A DNA stretch of 64,000 nt from Conexibacter woesei DSM 14684 (GTDB lineage: Bacteria; Actinomycetota; Thermoleophilia; Solirubrobacterales; Solirubrobacteraceae): assembly GCF_000025265.1 (NCBI RefSeq), contig NC_013739.1, forward strand, positions 2,170,001 through 2,234,000. The letters are read 5' to 3'. Shown here one piece after another: positions 15,956-23,960 of the stretch; positions within the stretch are counted from its first letter, which is position 1; each line of letters begins with the position of its first letter. A program made the position numbers and the translations under genes. Under the pieces are notes generated by a model that was not told the DNA's origin, ran no database searches, and saw only the letters and a program-made list of their open reading frames with translations.

Positions 15956-16912
15956 GTGTCCCTGATCGTCACCCCGTTCGGCCCGCGGAGCACTGCCATG
16001 GAGGTTGTCGCGGGCGTTGATCTCAGCGGCCGTGCGGCGATCGTCACTGGCGCGTCGTCGGGCATCGGGCTCGAGACCGTCAGGGCGCTCGCGACTACGG
16101 GTGCGCGCGTGGTCCTCGCCGTCCGCGACGTGGAGGCGGGTGGGCGGGCCGCCGAGGAGATCGCCGCGAGCGTCGAGGGCGCGTGCCTGGAGGTGCGGGA
16201 GCTCGACCTGGCTGACGTGCGGTCCGTCGACCGGTTCGTCGCCGGATGGGACGGGCCGCTGCGCCTGCTGGTCAACAACGCGGGCGTGATGGAGTCGCCG
16301 TTGCGGCGCACGCCGCAGGGATGGGAGCTGCAATTTGCCACCAACCACCTGGGTCACTTCGCCCTCGCGGTCGGGCTGCACGACGCGCTGGCCGCCGACG
16401 GGGCCGCGCGGATCGTGTCGCTCAGCTCGAGTGGGCACGGCGCGTCCCCGGTCCACTTCGAGGACCTGTTCTTCGAGCGGCGGCCGTACGACCCGTCCCT
16501 GGCCTACGGTCAGTCGAAGACGGCGAACGTGCTGTTCGCCGTCGAGGCCAGCCGCCGCTGGGCGCCCGACGGCATCGCTGCCAACGCCGTGATGCCGGGC
16601 GGCATCTGGACCAGGTTGCAGCGTCACTGGGGCGAGGAGCGGTTACGGGCGACGCGAGCGGCGGTCGCCGCCGACGGCATCGCGGTCAAGTCGCCGCAGC
16701 AGGGCGCCGCCACGTCGGTGCTCGTGGCCACCTCGCCGCTGTTGGAGGGCATCGGCGGACGCTACTTCGAGGACTGCCGCGAAGCCGATCGCGTCGCGGC
16801 GATCACCGACGGCCTGCACGGCGTGCGCGACTACGCGCTGGACCCCGCGGCCGCCAGGCAGCTCTGGGACCACGCGCTCGACCTGCTGGGCGCGGCCCGG
16901 CGGGCCGGCTGA
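15956..16912 (+). CDS. SDR family NAD(P)-dependent oxidoreductase
   Basis: The 318-residue product is a retinol-dehydrogenase-like short-chain dehydrogenase. The cofactor motif TGASSGIG is near residues 32-39, the NNAG motif near 107-110, the active serine in SLSSSGHG near 156-163, and YGQSK supplies the Tyr-Lys pair near 184-188. The reaction would be reduction or oxidation of a carbonyl/alcohol; the substrate is unknown. GTG at 15956 with GGAG eight bases upstream was preferred to TTG 15938. It is followed by an oxidoreductase gene 55 bp downstream and is controlled by the divergent TetR with its operator repeats. Confidence 0.9.
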   Translation: MSLIVTPFGPRSTAMEVVAGVDLSGRAAIVTGASSGIGLETVRALATTGARVVLAVRDVEAGGRAAEEIAASVEGACLEVRELDLADVRSVDRFVAGWDGPLRLLVNNAGVMESPLRRTPQGWELQFATNHLGHFALAVGLHDALAADGAARIVSLSSSGHGASPVHFEDLFFERRPYDPSLAYGQSKTANVLFAVEASRRWAPDGIAANAVMPGGIWTRLQRHWGEERLRATRAAVAADGIAVKSPQQGAATSVLVATSPLLEGIGGRYFEDCREADRVAAITDGLHGVRDYALDPAAARQLWDHALDLLGAARRAG

Positions 16913-16967
16913 TCGTGCGTCCGAGGCGACCACTCACCGACCACGACCACACCGTCAGGAGAATCAC

Positions 16968-17666
16968 ATGAAGCGCTGGCTCCTGCCCGCAGACGCCGCG
17001 GGCGTCGACGGGCTCGTCCGCGAGGACGACGCACCGCTCCCACAGCCGGGCCCAGGCGAGGTCCGTGTCCGCGTGCGCGCGGTCTCGATCAACTTCCGCG
17101 ACCAGCTGATCCTCGCCGGCCCGTTCGGCCGGCTCCCCGGCCGGACGATCGTCCCCCTGTCGGACCTCGCCGGCGACGTCGACGCGCTCGGCGAGGGCGT
17201 CGAGGGATTCGCGCTCGGCGATGCGGTCACCAACGTGCACTTCGCCGACTGGGTGGACGGCACTCCACCGCCCGACGGCACCGGCCTCGGACTCGGCGCG
17301 CTTCATGAGGATGGCGTGCTGGCCGAGTACGTGGTCCTTCCGGCCGCGCGCCTGACGCCGGCGCCCGCGAACCTCGACGCCGCCGAGGCCGCGACCCTGC
17401 CGGTCGCCGGCGTGACCGCCTGGAACGCCCTGTTCGACACCGACGGCAAGCCGTTCGACCCCAACTCGCTGCTCGTGAAACAGGCCACGATCCGCGGCAT
17501 CTCCGTCGGCAGCCACCGCATGCACCGCGACCTCGTCGGCTTCGTCGAAGCCCACGACCTCCACCCAAACATCGACCGCCGATTCGCCTTCGACGACGCC
17601 CCCGCTGCCTACCGAGCGCAGGTCGACCGCGACGTATTCGGAAAGATCCTGATCGACCTGTCCTGA
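16968..17666 (+). pseudogene. Zinc-type alcohol dehydrogenase lacking its Rossmann core (in-frame deletion)
   Basis: The 232-residue frame starts like an MDR/quinone-oxidoreductase-type alcohol dehydrogenase (QPGPGEVRVRVRAVSINFRD, residues 27-46; substrate loop GRTIVPLSDLAGDVDALGEG). It keeps TLPVAGVTAWNALF at 143-156 and the C-terminal KQATIRGISVGSHRMHRDLV segment. Between about residues 156 and 165 the whole cofactor-binding domain is missing: no Gly-x-Gly-x-x-Gly motif occurs and about 110 residues are lost relative to the family's 335-345. The frame is kept, so an inactive protein may still be made. It follows the SDR gene and was probably its operon partner. Ribosome site AGGAG before the ATG is intact. 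Confidence 0.75.
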
Positions 17667-17769
17667 CAGGCGAGCGCCACCTGGGTGGTCCTCTGCCCGG
17701 TTGTGGACAGCCCGCGCAGCCAGCGGTCCGCCGGCGGCAGGCTGAACGCCGTTGCTCCCGCCTGGTTCG

Positions 17770-18078
17770 CTACTCGGACGTTGGCCTTGGCCCGAGCCGG
17801 CGAGCCAGGTCCTCCTCGTCGTAGCTCACTGTGATGCCGAATGCCTTCATCGCCACGACGAGCTCCGGCAGCGAGAGGTGGACGTCGGTCGAGCCGGCCT
17901 CCTGCCATCCCACGGGCACGGTGGTGTAGTCCTCGGACGGGTCGCGCGGCGCGGGCGCATCCTCCGGCAGCGTGAACGGGACCTTGGCGTATCCGATCTC
18001 CGAGCACATGATGGCGGACCCGTCGGTGTGCGTTCCGCATCTGTAGATGTGGACTTCCTCGATGAACTTGCCAGGCAT
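17770..18078 (-). CDS. Hypothetical protein, 102 residues
   Basis: The product begins MPGKFIEEVHIYRCGTHTDG and continues with mixed strands, two Cys and an acidic segment (EDAPAPRDPSEDY), ending with a helical LPELVVAMKAFGITVSYDEE. I do not recognise a family. The ATG at 18076-18078 has GAGGAG nine bases upstream, which decides it over the longer frame to 18144. Upstream, 18135-18143 carries TTGTGCATT on its coding strand, a half-match to the GntR element described below. Codon use is normal for the window, so it is likely real. It converges on the deleted alcohol dehydrogenase. Confidence 0.6.
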   Translation of the reverse strand: MPGKFIEEVHIYRCGTHTDGSAIMCSEIGYAKVPFTLPEDAPAPRDPSEDYTTVPVGWQEAGSTDVHLSLPELVVAMKAFGITVSYDEEDLARRLGPRPTSE

Positions 18079-18162
18079 CCAGCAGCTCCTCTCGTGTGCG
18101 TGGCGGGAATCGTCGAGTGTCGCATCTGCGATCCCAATGCACAACGAAACGGACTTTTGGGG

Positions 18163-18450
18163 CTATCGTGCCACGCGTCGTCGAGCGGGAGCCCTCGTCG
18201 CCGTCATCGCGGGGAGCCGCTGCGAGACGATCGCGTCGGCCTCGTCCATGATCAACTCGATCAGGTGGGCGACGGTGGGGACGTCGTGGATCAGACCTTG
18301 GGCGAGGCCGGTCGACCAGACGCCGTGGTCGGGGTCGCCCTGCTCGTAGACCTTGCGGCCACGCGTGCCCGCGACCAGGTCGCGGATGTCGGCGAAGGTC
18401 CCGCCGGCACGCTCGATCTCGACGACCTCGCGGCTGACGCGGTTGCCTGG
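18163..18450 (-). pseudogene. C-terminal remnant of a nitronate monooxygenase (2-nitropropane dioxygenase)
   Basis: On the minus strand the frame from about 18447 reads NRVSREVVEIERAGGTFADI, then RDLVAGTRGRKVYEQGDPDH, GVWSTGLAQGLIHDVPTVAH, and ends in TAG at 18165-18163. This is the conserved tail of nitronate monooxygenases, flavoenzymes of about 330-370 residues that oxidise alkyl nitronates. The flavin-binding barrel is gone, and no start codon serves this frame, so only about 90 residues remain. Confidence 0.8.
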
Positions 18451-18793
18451 AGGAGGGCGTGGTGTCTTCGGCGGCAGAGGCGAATGTCGCCGCAGAAGCC
18501 CCTGCTAGCGCGGGGGTCTCTTCGTTTCGGGGCGGTCGGAATCGCCCCCGATCGCCGGGGATATCTGCAACTAGCTGCACTTTCAGGGCGTCTGGCGGGA
18601 TGGGCTTGGATTCGGCCGGATTCGTGTTGCTCGGCGCCCGGCGTCGAGCTACGTCCGGCCCGGTTTACGAGGTGGCCCCGGCGGTGCAGGAACACTCCGG
18701 GGCCTGGTGATCGCGAGCGCTCCACGGGGTCTTCGAGGGCGTCGCCGATCGCGTAGTCGCAGTTGCGGTAGGTCGTCGGGAACGCTCTCAGGC
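18451..18793. other. 343-bp non-coding region with a hairpin
   Basis: No gene is visible. A seven-pair stem with a TAGC loop (CCCCTGC at 18499-18505 with 18510-18516) lies next to the nitronate monooxygenase remnant. On the minus strand FPTTYRNCDYAIGDALEDPV reads at about 18789-18730, which looks protein-like but stops matching anything I know. The stretch may be the scar of an excised element; no terminal repeats or transposase remain. Confidence 0.45.
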
Positions 18794-18825
18794 TTGACTC
18801 GCCTAACGCATTGTGCATAATGCAC
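18794..18825 (+). promoter_or_regulatory. Promoter with GntR-type operator over the -10 box (site 1)
   Basis: TTGACT (18794-18799), a 16-base spacer and CATAAT (18816-18821) form a strong sigma-70-like promoter. The perfect odd palindrome GTGCAT-A-ATGCAC (18813-18825) covers the -10 box. The 18-bp string at 18807-18824 (CGCATTGTGCATAATGCA) is repeated exactly at 25181-25198. It drives the SDR-SnoaL-ABC operon starting at 18954. Confidence 0.75.
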
Positions 18826-18953
18826 CACGACGGCGGATCGAGGAGAGGTCGCCGCCGATGTGGCCCGCTCGCGGACTCGTCTGCGAGCGCCGCGTCGGCG
18901 CTCGGCGGCCTGCTCGCGATCGGCTGATTGATGAAGCGAGTGACAGGAGAGGC

Positions 18954-19775
18954 ATGCCACGTCTGGAGAGCAAGGTGGCGCTGGTCACCGGGGCCGGTGC
19001 CGGCATCGGGCGCGCGAGCGCCCGGGCGCTCGCGGCGGAGGGCGCCGCGGTCATGGTCACCGACATCGACCTCGCGACCGCCGAGGGCGTCGTCGAGGAG
19101 ATCGTGGGAGCGGGCGGGACGGCGGCCGCCCGGAAGCTGGACATCGCCCAGGAGGGCGAGTGGGTCGACACCGTCGCCGCGACGGTCGACCGCTTCGGGT
19201 CGTTGAGCATCCTCCACAACAACGCCGCGATGGTGGGCGAGGAGCTCACACGCGATCTCGACGTCGTGCAGATGGACGTCGAGCTGTGGGACAAGACGAT
19301 GAGCATCAACCTGCGTGGCCCGATGCTCGGGTGCAAGCACAGCGTCCCCGCGATGGTGGAGTCCGGCGGCGGCTCGATCGTCAACACCGGCTCGATCTCG
19401 GGCCTGAGCGGCGAGATCATCCTGCACGCGTACGCCGCCTCGAAGGCCGGCGTCCACAGCCTGACGCAATGCGTCGCGACGACGTACGGGCCGCAGGGCG
19501 TGCGCTGCAACGCGATCGCGCCCGGGCTGATCTGGACGCAGGTGACCGAGGCGTTCTGGACTCAGGACGAGAAGGACGCCTGGTTCGAGCAACACCTGGG
19601 CGGCCGGATGGGAAGCCCGGAGGACATCGCCGAGGCGGTCGTCTACCTCGCATCCGACGGCGCAGAGCACGTCACCGGCCAGGTGCTGCGGATCGACGGC
19701 GGCTTCCTCAGCCACTACCCGACGGTCCCGCGCATCCGCGCGCTGAGAGCGGCCGCGGCGAGCGAGGGGAGCTGA
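18954..19775 (+). CDS. SDR family oxidoreductase, glucose-dehydrogenase type
   Basis: The 273-residue product is a classical short-chain dehydrogenase. It has TGAGAGIG near residues 12-19, an NNAA motif (variant of NNAG) near 90, the serine in VNTGSISG, and YAASKAG giving the Tyr-Lys pair near 160. GLIWT and the LASDGAEHVTGQVLRIDGGF C-terminal motif are complete. It would oxidise an alcohol or reduce a ketone with NAD(P). ATG 18954 follows AGGAGAGG. It is the first gene after the operator-bearing promoter at 18794 and heads an operon with a SnoaL protein and an ABC importer, so it probably takes an early step on the imported compound. Confidence 0.92.
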   Translation: MPRLESKVALVTGAGAGIGRASARALAAEGAAVMVTDIDLATAEGVVEEIVGAGGTAAARKLDIAQEGEWVDTVAATVDRFGSLSILHNNAAMVGEELTRDLDVVQMDVELWDKTMSINLRGPMLGCKHSVPAMVESGGGSIVNTGSISGLSGEIILHAYAASKAGVHSLTQCVATTYGPQGVRCNAIAPGLIWTQVTEAFWTQDEKDAWFEQHLGGRMGSPEDIAEAVVYLASDGAEHVTGQVLRIDGGFLSHYPTVPRIRALRAAAASEGS

Positions 19776-19777
19776 CG

Positions 19778-20158
19778 ATGACGACCGCGCAAGCGCACCG
19801 CGAGACCCGGTTGACGAGCATGTTCGACGCGCTCGACCGCGGCGACGTGCCGACGTACCTGACGTTCCTCTCAGAGGATGCGTCGCTGCGGTTCGGCAAC
19901 ACCGAGCCGGTCGTCGGGCGCGCCGCGATCAAGGCGTCGCTGGACGACTTCTACACGACGTTCAGAACGGTCCGCCACGACCATGTCGCGACCTGGACCG
20001 GCCCGGACGGTGCGGCGGTCGAAGCGGACGTCACCTACGAGAAGCTGGACGGCACGGAGGCCCACGTGCACGCGGTGACGATCTGCCGCTTCAACGGCGA
20101 CGACGAGGTCGCCGACTACCGCATCTTCGTCGACCTGGCGCCGCTCTTCGCGGCCTGA
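19778..20158 (+). CDS. SnoaL-like (NTF2-fold) protein
   Basis: The 126-residue product has the NTF2 cone-fold pattern: an N-terminal helix (RLTSMFDALDRGDVPTYLTF), the DASLRFGN strand, a PVVGRAAIKASLDDFYTTF helix and three closing strands ending FVDLAPLF. Enzymes of this fold act as isomerases, cyclases or dehydratases on keto compounds. It starts two bases after the SDR stop and so is co-translated. A stem-loop follows it before the transporter genes. Catalytic residues cannot be assigned from sequence alone; the second SnoaL gene of the operon is at 24641. Confidence 0.82.
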   Translation: MTTAQAHRETRLTSMFDALDRGDVPTYLTFLSEDASLRFGNTEPVVGRAAIKASLDDFYTTFRTVRHDHVATWTGPDGAAVEADVTYEKLDGTEAHVHAVTICRFNGDDEVADYRIFVDLAPLFAA

Positions 20159-20190
20159 GCCGCGCGCGAGCGCCGCCGGACGTCGTCAAC

Positions 20191-20210
20191 GCGGCCCGTT
20201 CGCGGGCCGC
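20191..20210 (+). promoter_or_regulatory. Intercistronic stem-loop with TTCG tetraloop
   Basis: An eight-pair GC stem (GCGGCCCG at 20191-20198 with 20203-20210) closes a TTCG tetraloop, one of the most stable RNA hairpins. It lies between the SnoaL stop and the ribosome site of the binding-protein gene and has no T run. It may protect the downstream transporter mRNA from 3' decay or cause partial termination. Confidence 0.55.
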
Positions 20211-20229
20211 CACCGAGGAGGAGAGAACG

Positions 20230-21402
20230 ATGGATGTCACACGGACGAACCGTGGGCTGCTTCGCCGTGCCGCGGCGCTGGCGGCCCTCGCGAGCTGCGT
20301 CGCCCTTGCCGCGTGCGGCGGATCGAGCAGCAGCGACGAGCCGGCCGGCAGCGCGACAGCAACCGCGAGAGCGGCCGCTGGCGCGAAGGGCCCGATCACG
20401 CTGCCGACCGGCAAGGTGAAGTGCGGCGAGACGCCCAACGGCGACGACCCCTGCCTCGTCCCCGCCGCGCCGCCGGAGGGCGAGGAGGTCCGCATCGGCT
20501 TCTTCGCGCTGGCCAACAACACGTTCGCGTCCGCGGCGGAGAAGGGGGTCCGCGAGACGGCGAGCAAGTACGGCGCAACGGTCACCACGCTGCTGAACCC
20601 GTTCAACCCCTCCGTCCAGCAGGCGCAGTTGCGCGACTCGATCGCGGCGAACAAGTTCGACGCGTACATCGTCGAGCCGGTCAACCCGCCGGCGCTCGCG
20701 CCGCTGTTCAAGCAGTTGATCGACAAGGGCATCCCCGTGACGACGTTCGGGCTGACGAACGGCCCCGACGACTCGACGGCGAGAATCCAGCTCGAAGGGC
20801 AGACGCTGCAGACGTCCCGCACGCCCGTGTCCCAGGGCCAGGATGCCGCGAAGGCCGCCGTCGAGGCGTGTGACGGCAAGGACCCGTGCAAGGTCGCGAT
20901 CCTCCGCGGCACCGCGGTGCTCGCGTTCGACACCAACATGGCGAAGGCGCTCACGGCCGAGCTCGACAAGAGCAGCAACGTCGACGTCGTCGCGACCGGG
21001 TTCGGCCAGTACCTCGGCGGTCCCTCGCGCACGGCGATGCAGAACATCCTCACGGCCGAGCCCGACGTCGACGTGCTCGTCACGCTCGGCGACCAGATGA
21101 CCGTCGGAGCCGAGCAGGCGATCAGAGCCGCGGGCAAGACCGACCAGATCAAGATCGTCTCGATGGGCGCGGGCACGACGGCGGCCAAGGCTGTCAAGGA
21201 CGGCCGCTGGTACTCCTCGACGATGGTGCTCCCGCAGAACGAGGGCGTCCTCAACGCGGTCGCCGCGATCGCGGCAGCGCGCGGGCAGGAGATGTCGGTC
21301 GGGATCGCGTCGATCGACACCCGCGGCGAGCTGCCGCTCAACATCACGCGCGACAACACGGCCGAATGGCAGGAGTTCGTGCCGCAATGGTCCGGGCTGT
21401 AG
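20230..21402 (+). CDS. Sugar-type ABC transporter substrate-binding lipoprotein
   Basis: The 390-residue product has a lipoprotein leader: basic start, hydrophobic LAALASCVALAAC, and the lipobox Cys at residue 29, followed by a Gly/Ser linker. The body is a ribose-binding-type (Peripla_BP_4) fold with VRIGFFALANNTFASAAEKG, the inter-lobe DAYIVEPVNPPALAPLFKQL region and VDVLVTLGDQMTVGAEQAIR. It captures the ligand outside the membrane for the RbsA/RbsC-like pair that follows. The mature linker region also has a KVKCGETPNGDDPCLVP segment with two Cys, which may form a disulphide. The ligand is not known; it may be a polyol, sugar acid or similar. Ribosome site GAGGAGGAG is very strong. Confidence 0.92.
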   Translation: MDVTRTNRGLLRRAAALAALASCVALAACGGSSSSDEPAGSATATARAAAGAKGPITLPTGKVKCGETPNGDDPCLVPAAPPEGEEVRIGFFALANNTFASAAEKGVRETASKYGATVTTLLNPFNPSVQQAQLRDSIAANKFDAYIVEPVNPPALAPLFKQLIDKGIPVTTFGLTNGPDDSTARIQLEGQTLQTSRTPVSQGQDAAKAAVEACDGKDPCKVAILRGTAVLAFDTNMAKALTAELDKSSNVDVVATGFGQYLGGPSRTAMQNILTAEPDVDVLVTLGDQMTVGAEQAIRAAGKTDQIKIVSMGAGTTAAKAVKDGRWYSSTMVLPQNEGVLNAVAAIAAARGQEMSVGIASIDTRGELPLNITRDNTAEWQEFVPQWSGL

Positions 21403-22901
21403 ACACGACCGACGTCGCGCCGCTGATCGAGCTGGCCGGCGTCGGCAAGCGCTTCGGCGAGGTCCGCGCGCTGTCGGGCGTCGACCTCGCGGTCGGGCAC
21501 GGCGAGGTGCACGCGTTCGTGGGCGAGAACGGGGCCGGCAAGTCGACCCTCGTGAAGGTGCTGATGGGCGTCCACCGCCCCGACGACGGGACGTTGCGCG
21601 TCGACGGCCGCGAGCGTCACTACCACTCGCCGCACGACGCCCTCCAGGACGGCGTCGCCGGGATCGCGCAGGAGATCTCGCTCGTCCCGCAGCGGTCGGT
21701 GATGGAGAACGTGTTCCTCGGCCGCGAGCCGCGCCGCGCGGGTGTCATCGACACCCGCGCGCTGCGGCGCCGGCTGGTCGAGCTGCAGGCGCGCACGGGC
21801 TTTCAGATCCCGCCCGACGCGCGTGCGGGGTCGCTGTCGATCGCCGACCAGCAGCGCGTCGAGATCCTGCGCGCGCTCGCGCGCGACGCGCGGGTGATCG
21901 TGATGGACGAGCCGACCGCCGCGCTGAGCAAGACGGAGTCCGAGAAGCTGTTCGAGGTCGTCCGGCGCCTGCGCGCGGGAGGGACGACCGTGATCTACAT
22001 CTCGCACTTCCTCCAGGAGGTGCTCGCGCTCGCCGACCGCGTGACGATCCTGCGCGAGGGCCGCGTCGTGCGATCCGGGGAGTCGGCGCGGGAGACGACC
22101 GACTCGCTCGTCACCGCGATGCTCGGCCGCGCGCTCGGCCAGGTCTTCCCGCCCAAGCGCCCGCCGGCGCCCGGCGCCCCGGTGCGGCTCGCGGTCCGCG
22201 ACCTCAGCCGCGGTTCCGCGTGTCGCGACATCGGGTTCGACGTCCGTGCCGGCGAGATCGTCGGGTTCGCCGGGCTGGTCGGCTCCGGGCGCACGGAGAT
22301 GGCGCGCGCGCTGATCGGCGCCGACCGCGCCGACACCGCGACGGTCGCGGTCGACGGCCGGCCGGTGCGGATCCGCGCGCCGAAGGACTCGATCCGCTGC
22401 GGCATCGCGTACCTGCCCGAGTCGCGCAAGGACGACGGCCTGATGATGAGCCGGCCGGCCGCCGAGAACATCACGCTGCCGCACCTGCGCGACATCAGTC
22501 GGGTCGGCGTCGTAACGGGCGCGAACGAGGCCAGTCGCTGCCTCGACCTGCTGCACCGCGTGAAGGCGACCGTCAAGGGGCCGCGCGACCCCGTGCGCGC
22601 CCTCTCCGGCGGCAACCAGCAGAAGGTCCTGTTCGCGCGCTGGCTGTTCTCCAAGCCGAAGGTCCTGATCGCCGACGAGCCGACCCGGGGCGTCGACCTC
22701 GGCGCGAAGGCGGCGATCTACGAGCTGATCCGCGAGCTTGCCGACGAGGGGATCGCGGTCGTCGTGATCTCGTCCGAGCACGAGGAGCTGATCGGCCTGT
22801 CGGACCGCGTCCTGGTGATGCGCGGCGGCCGGGTCGTGCGCGAGCTCGCGGACGACCAGATCACCGAAGACAACATCGTGTCCGCCGCGCTGACGGTGTG
22901 A
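21387..22901 (+). CDS. Sugar ABC transporter ATP-binding protein (RbsA/MglA type, two ABC domains)
   Basis: The 504-residue protein has two ABC cassettes, as in RbsA. The first has Walker A GENGAGKST at residues 46-54 and Walker B VIVMDEPTAAL. The second has a degenerate Walker A (GLVGSGRTE, lacking the Lys), LSGGNQQKV signature and Walker B VLIADEPTRGVD. The degenerate second site is normal for this family. It energises import with the permease at 22912. The ATG at 21387 lies inside the end of the binding-protein gene (16-bp overlap), so the genes are translationally coupled. It is third in the operon driven from 18794. Confidence 0.94.
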   Translation: MVRAVDTTDVAPLIELAGVGKRFGEVRALSGVDLAVGHGEVHAFVGENGAGKSTLVKVLMGVHRPDDGTLRVDGRERHYHSPHDALQDGVAGIAQEISLVPQRSVMENVFLGREPRRAGVIDTRALRRRLVELQARTGFQIPPDARAGSLSIADQQRVEILRALARDARVIVMDEPTAALSKTESEKLFEVVRRLRAGGTTVIYISHFLQEVLALADRVTILREGRVVRSGESARETTDSLVTAMLGRALGQVFPPKRPPAPGAPVRLAVRDLSRGSACRDIGFDVRAGEIVGFAGLVGSGRTEMARALIGADRADTATVAVDGRPVRIRAPKDSIRCGIAYLPESRKDDGLMMSRPAAENITLPHLRDISRVGVVTGANEASRCLDLLHRVKATVKGPRDPVRALSGGNQQKVLFARWLFSKPKVLIADEPTRGVDLGAKAAIYELIRELADEGIAVVVISSEHEELIGLSDRVLVMRGGRVVRELADDQITEDNIVSAALTV

Positions 22902-22911
22902 AAGGACGACC

Positions 22912-23919
22912 ATGTCTCCTCCTGAACAGACGGCCGCCGTGCCGTCGAAGCTGACCCCGACCAGCGTCCGCAGCCTCGGGCACCAGTGCGCCCAGCGCGG
23001 ACGCGAGTACGGCGTCCTGGCGGTGTTCGCGGCGCTGTTCGTCGCGCTGTCGCTGTCCTCGGACGCGTTCCTGACGACGACCAACCTGCTCAACATCGTC
23101 GACCAGTGGGCGGCGATCGGGATCATCGCGCTCGCCGCCACGCTCGTGCTGATCTCGGGCGGCTTCGACCTGTCGGTCGCGGCCGTGTTCTCGGTCACCG
23201 GCGTCATCGCCGCCAAGCTGGCGACGTCGATGGGCGTCGCCCCGGCGCTGGCGCTCGGCGTCCTCTCGGGCCTCGGCTTCGGGCTGCTCAACGGGCTGGC
23301 GGTCGTCGGCTGGAAGGTCAACTCGATCATCGCGACGCTGGCGACCGGAATCGTCATCGGCGGCATCGCGACCAACCTCACCGGCGGGAACCTGATCACC
23401 GTCGCCGACACCGGCTTCACCGCGCTCGGGCAGAACGAGCTGCTGGGGATCACGCTGCCGACCTGGTTTTTCGCGATCACCGCCGTGCTGCTGGGCTTCC
23501 TGCTGCACAAGACCGTCTACGGCCGCTACGTCTACGCGGTCGGCGGCAACATCGAGGCGGCGAGACTGTCGGGCGTCCGCACCGGCCGGATCACGATCGC
23601 CGCGTACGGGATCTCCGGGCTGGCCGCGGGCTTCGCCGGCGTGATGGTCGCCTCCCAGCAGGCGACCGGTCAGGCCGGCGCCGCCCCGAACCTCGTCTTC
23701 GACGTCGTCGCGGCGGTGATCGTCGGCGGCACGAGCATCCTCGGCGGGTCGGGCGCGATCTGGCGCACGGTCGTCGGCATCGGCCTGCTCGCGCTGATCC
23801 AGAACGGCGCGACGCTGCTGAGCCTCGACGAGACCTACCGGCAGATGATCACCGGGGCGATCATCCTCTGCGCCGCGGCGATCGACGTGTGGGCGCGCAG
23901 CCGGACGGGCGGCGCGTAA
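22912..23919 (+). CDS. Sugar ABC transporter permease (RbsC type)
   Basis: The 335-residue product is a BPD_transp_2 permease with about ten hydrophobic segments, starting AVFAALFVALSLSSDAFL and including IGIIALAATLVLISGGFDLS, the family's signature 'ISGGFDLS' box. Further on, GRYVYAVGGNIEAARLSGVR (near 203-222) and DVVAAVIVGGTSILGG are typical RbsC features. It forms the channel of the importer with two copies per complex. It starts 10 bp after the ATPase stop with an AAAGGA ribosome site. Substrate as for the binding protein. Confidence 0.93.
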   Translation: MSPPEQTAAVPSKLTPTSVRSLGHQCAQRGREYGVLAVFAALFVALSLSSDAFLTTTNLLNIVDQWAAIGIIALAATLVLISGGFDLSVAAVFSVTGVIAAKLATSMGVAPALALGVLSGLGFGLLNGLAVVGWKVNSIIATLATGIVIGGIATNLTGGNLITVADTGFTALGQNELLGITLPTWFFAITAVLLGFLLHKTVYGRYVYAVGGNIEAARLSGVRTGRITIAAYGISGLAAGFAGVMVASQQATGQAGAAPNLVFDVVAAVIVGGTSILGGSGAIWRTVVGIGLLALIQNGATLLSLDETYRQMITGAIILCAAAIDVWARSRTGGA

Positions 23920-23960
23920 TCGAACTCTCAACGACGACCCACGAGAAAGGAGGCGCGACG

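Noticed and set aside
18135-18143. Fourth GntR site (TTGTGCATT on the minus strand)
   Set aside because: Only one half of the palindrome is present and no promoter is clear, so it may be chance.
20091-23510. A 1139-codon open frame on the minus strand
   Set aside because: It lies opposite the binding protein, ATPase and permease genes, has no family motif, and is explained by GC-skewed codon use leaving the antisense frame open.
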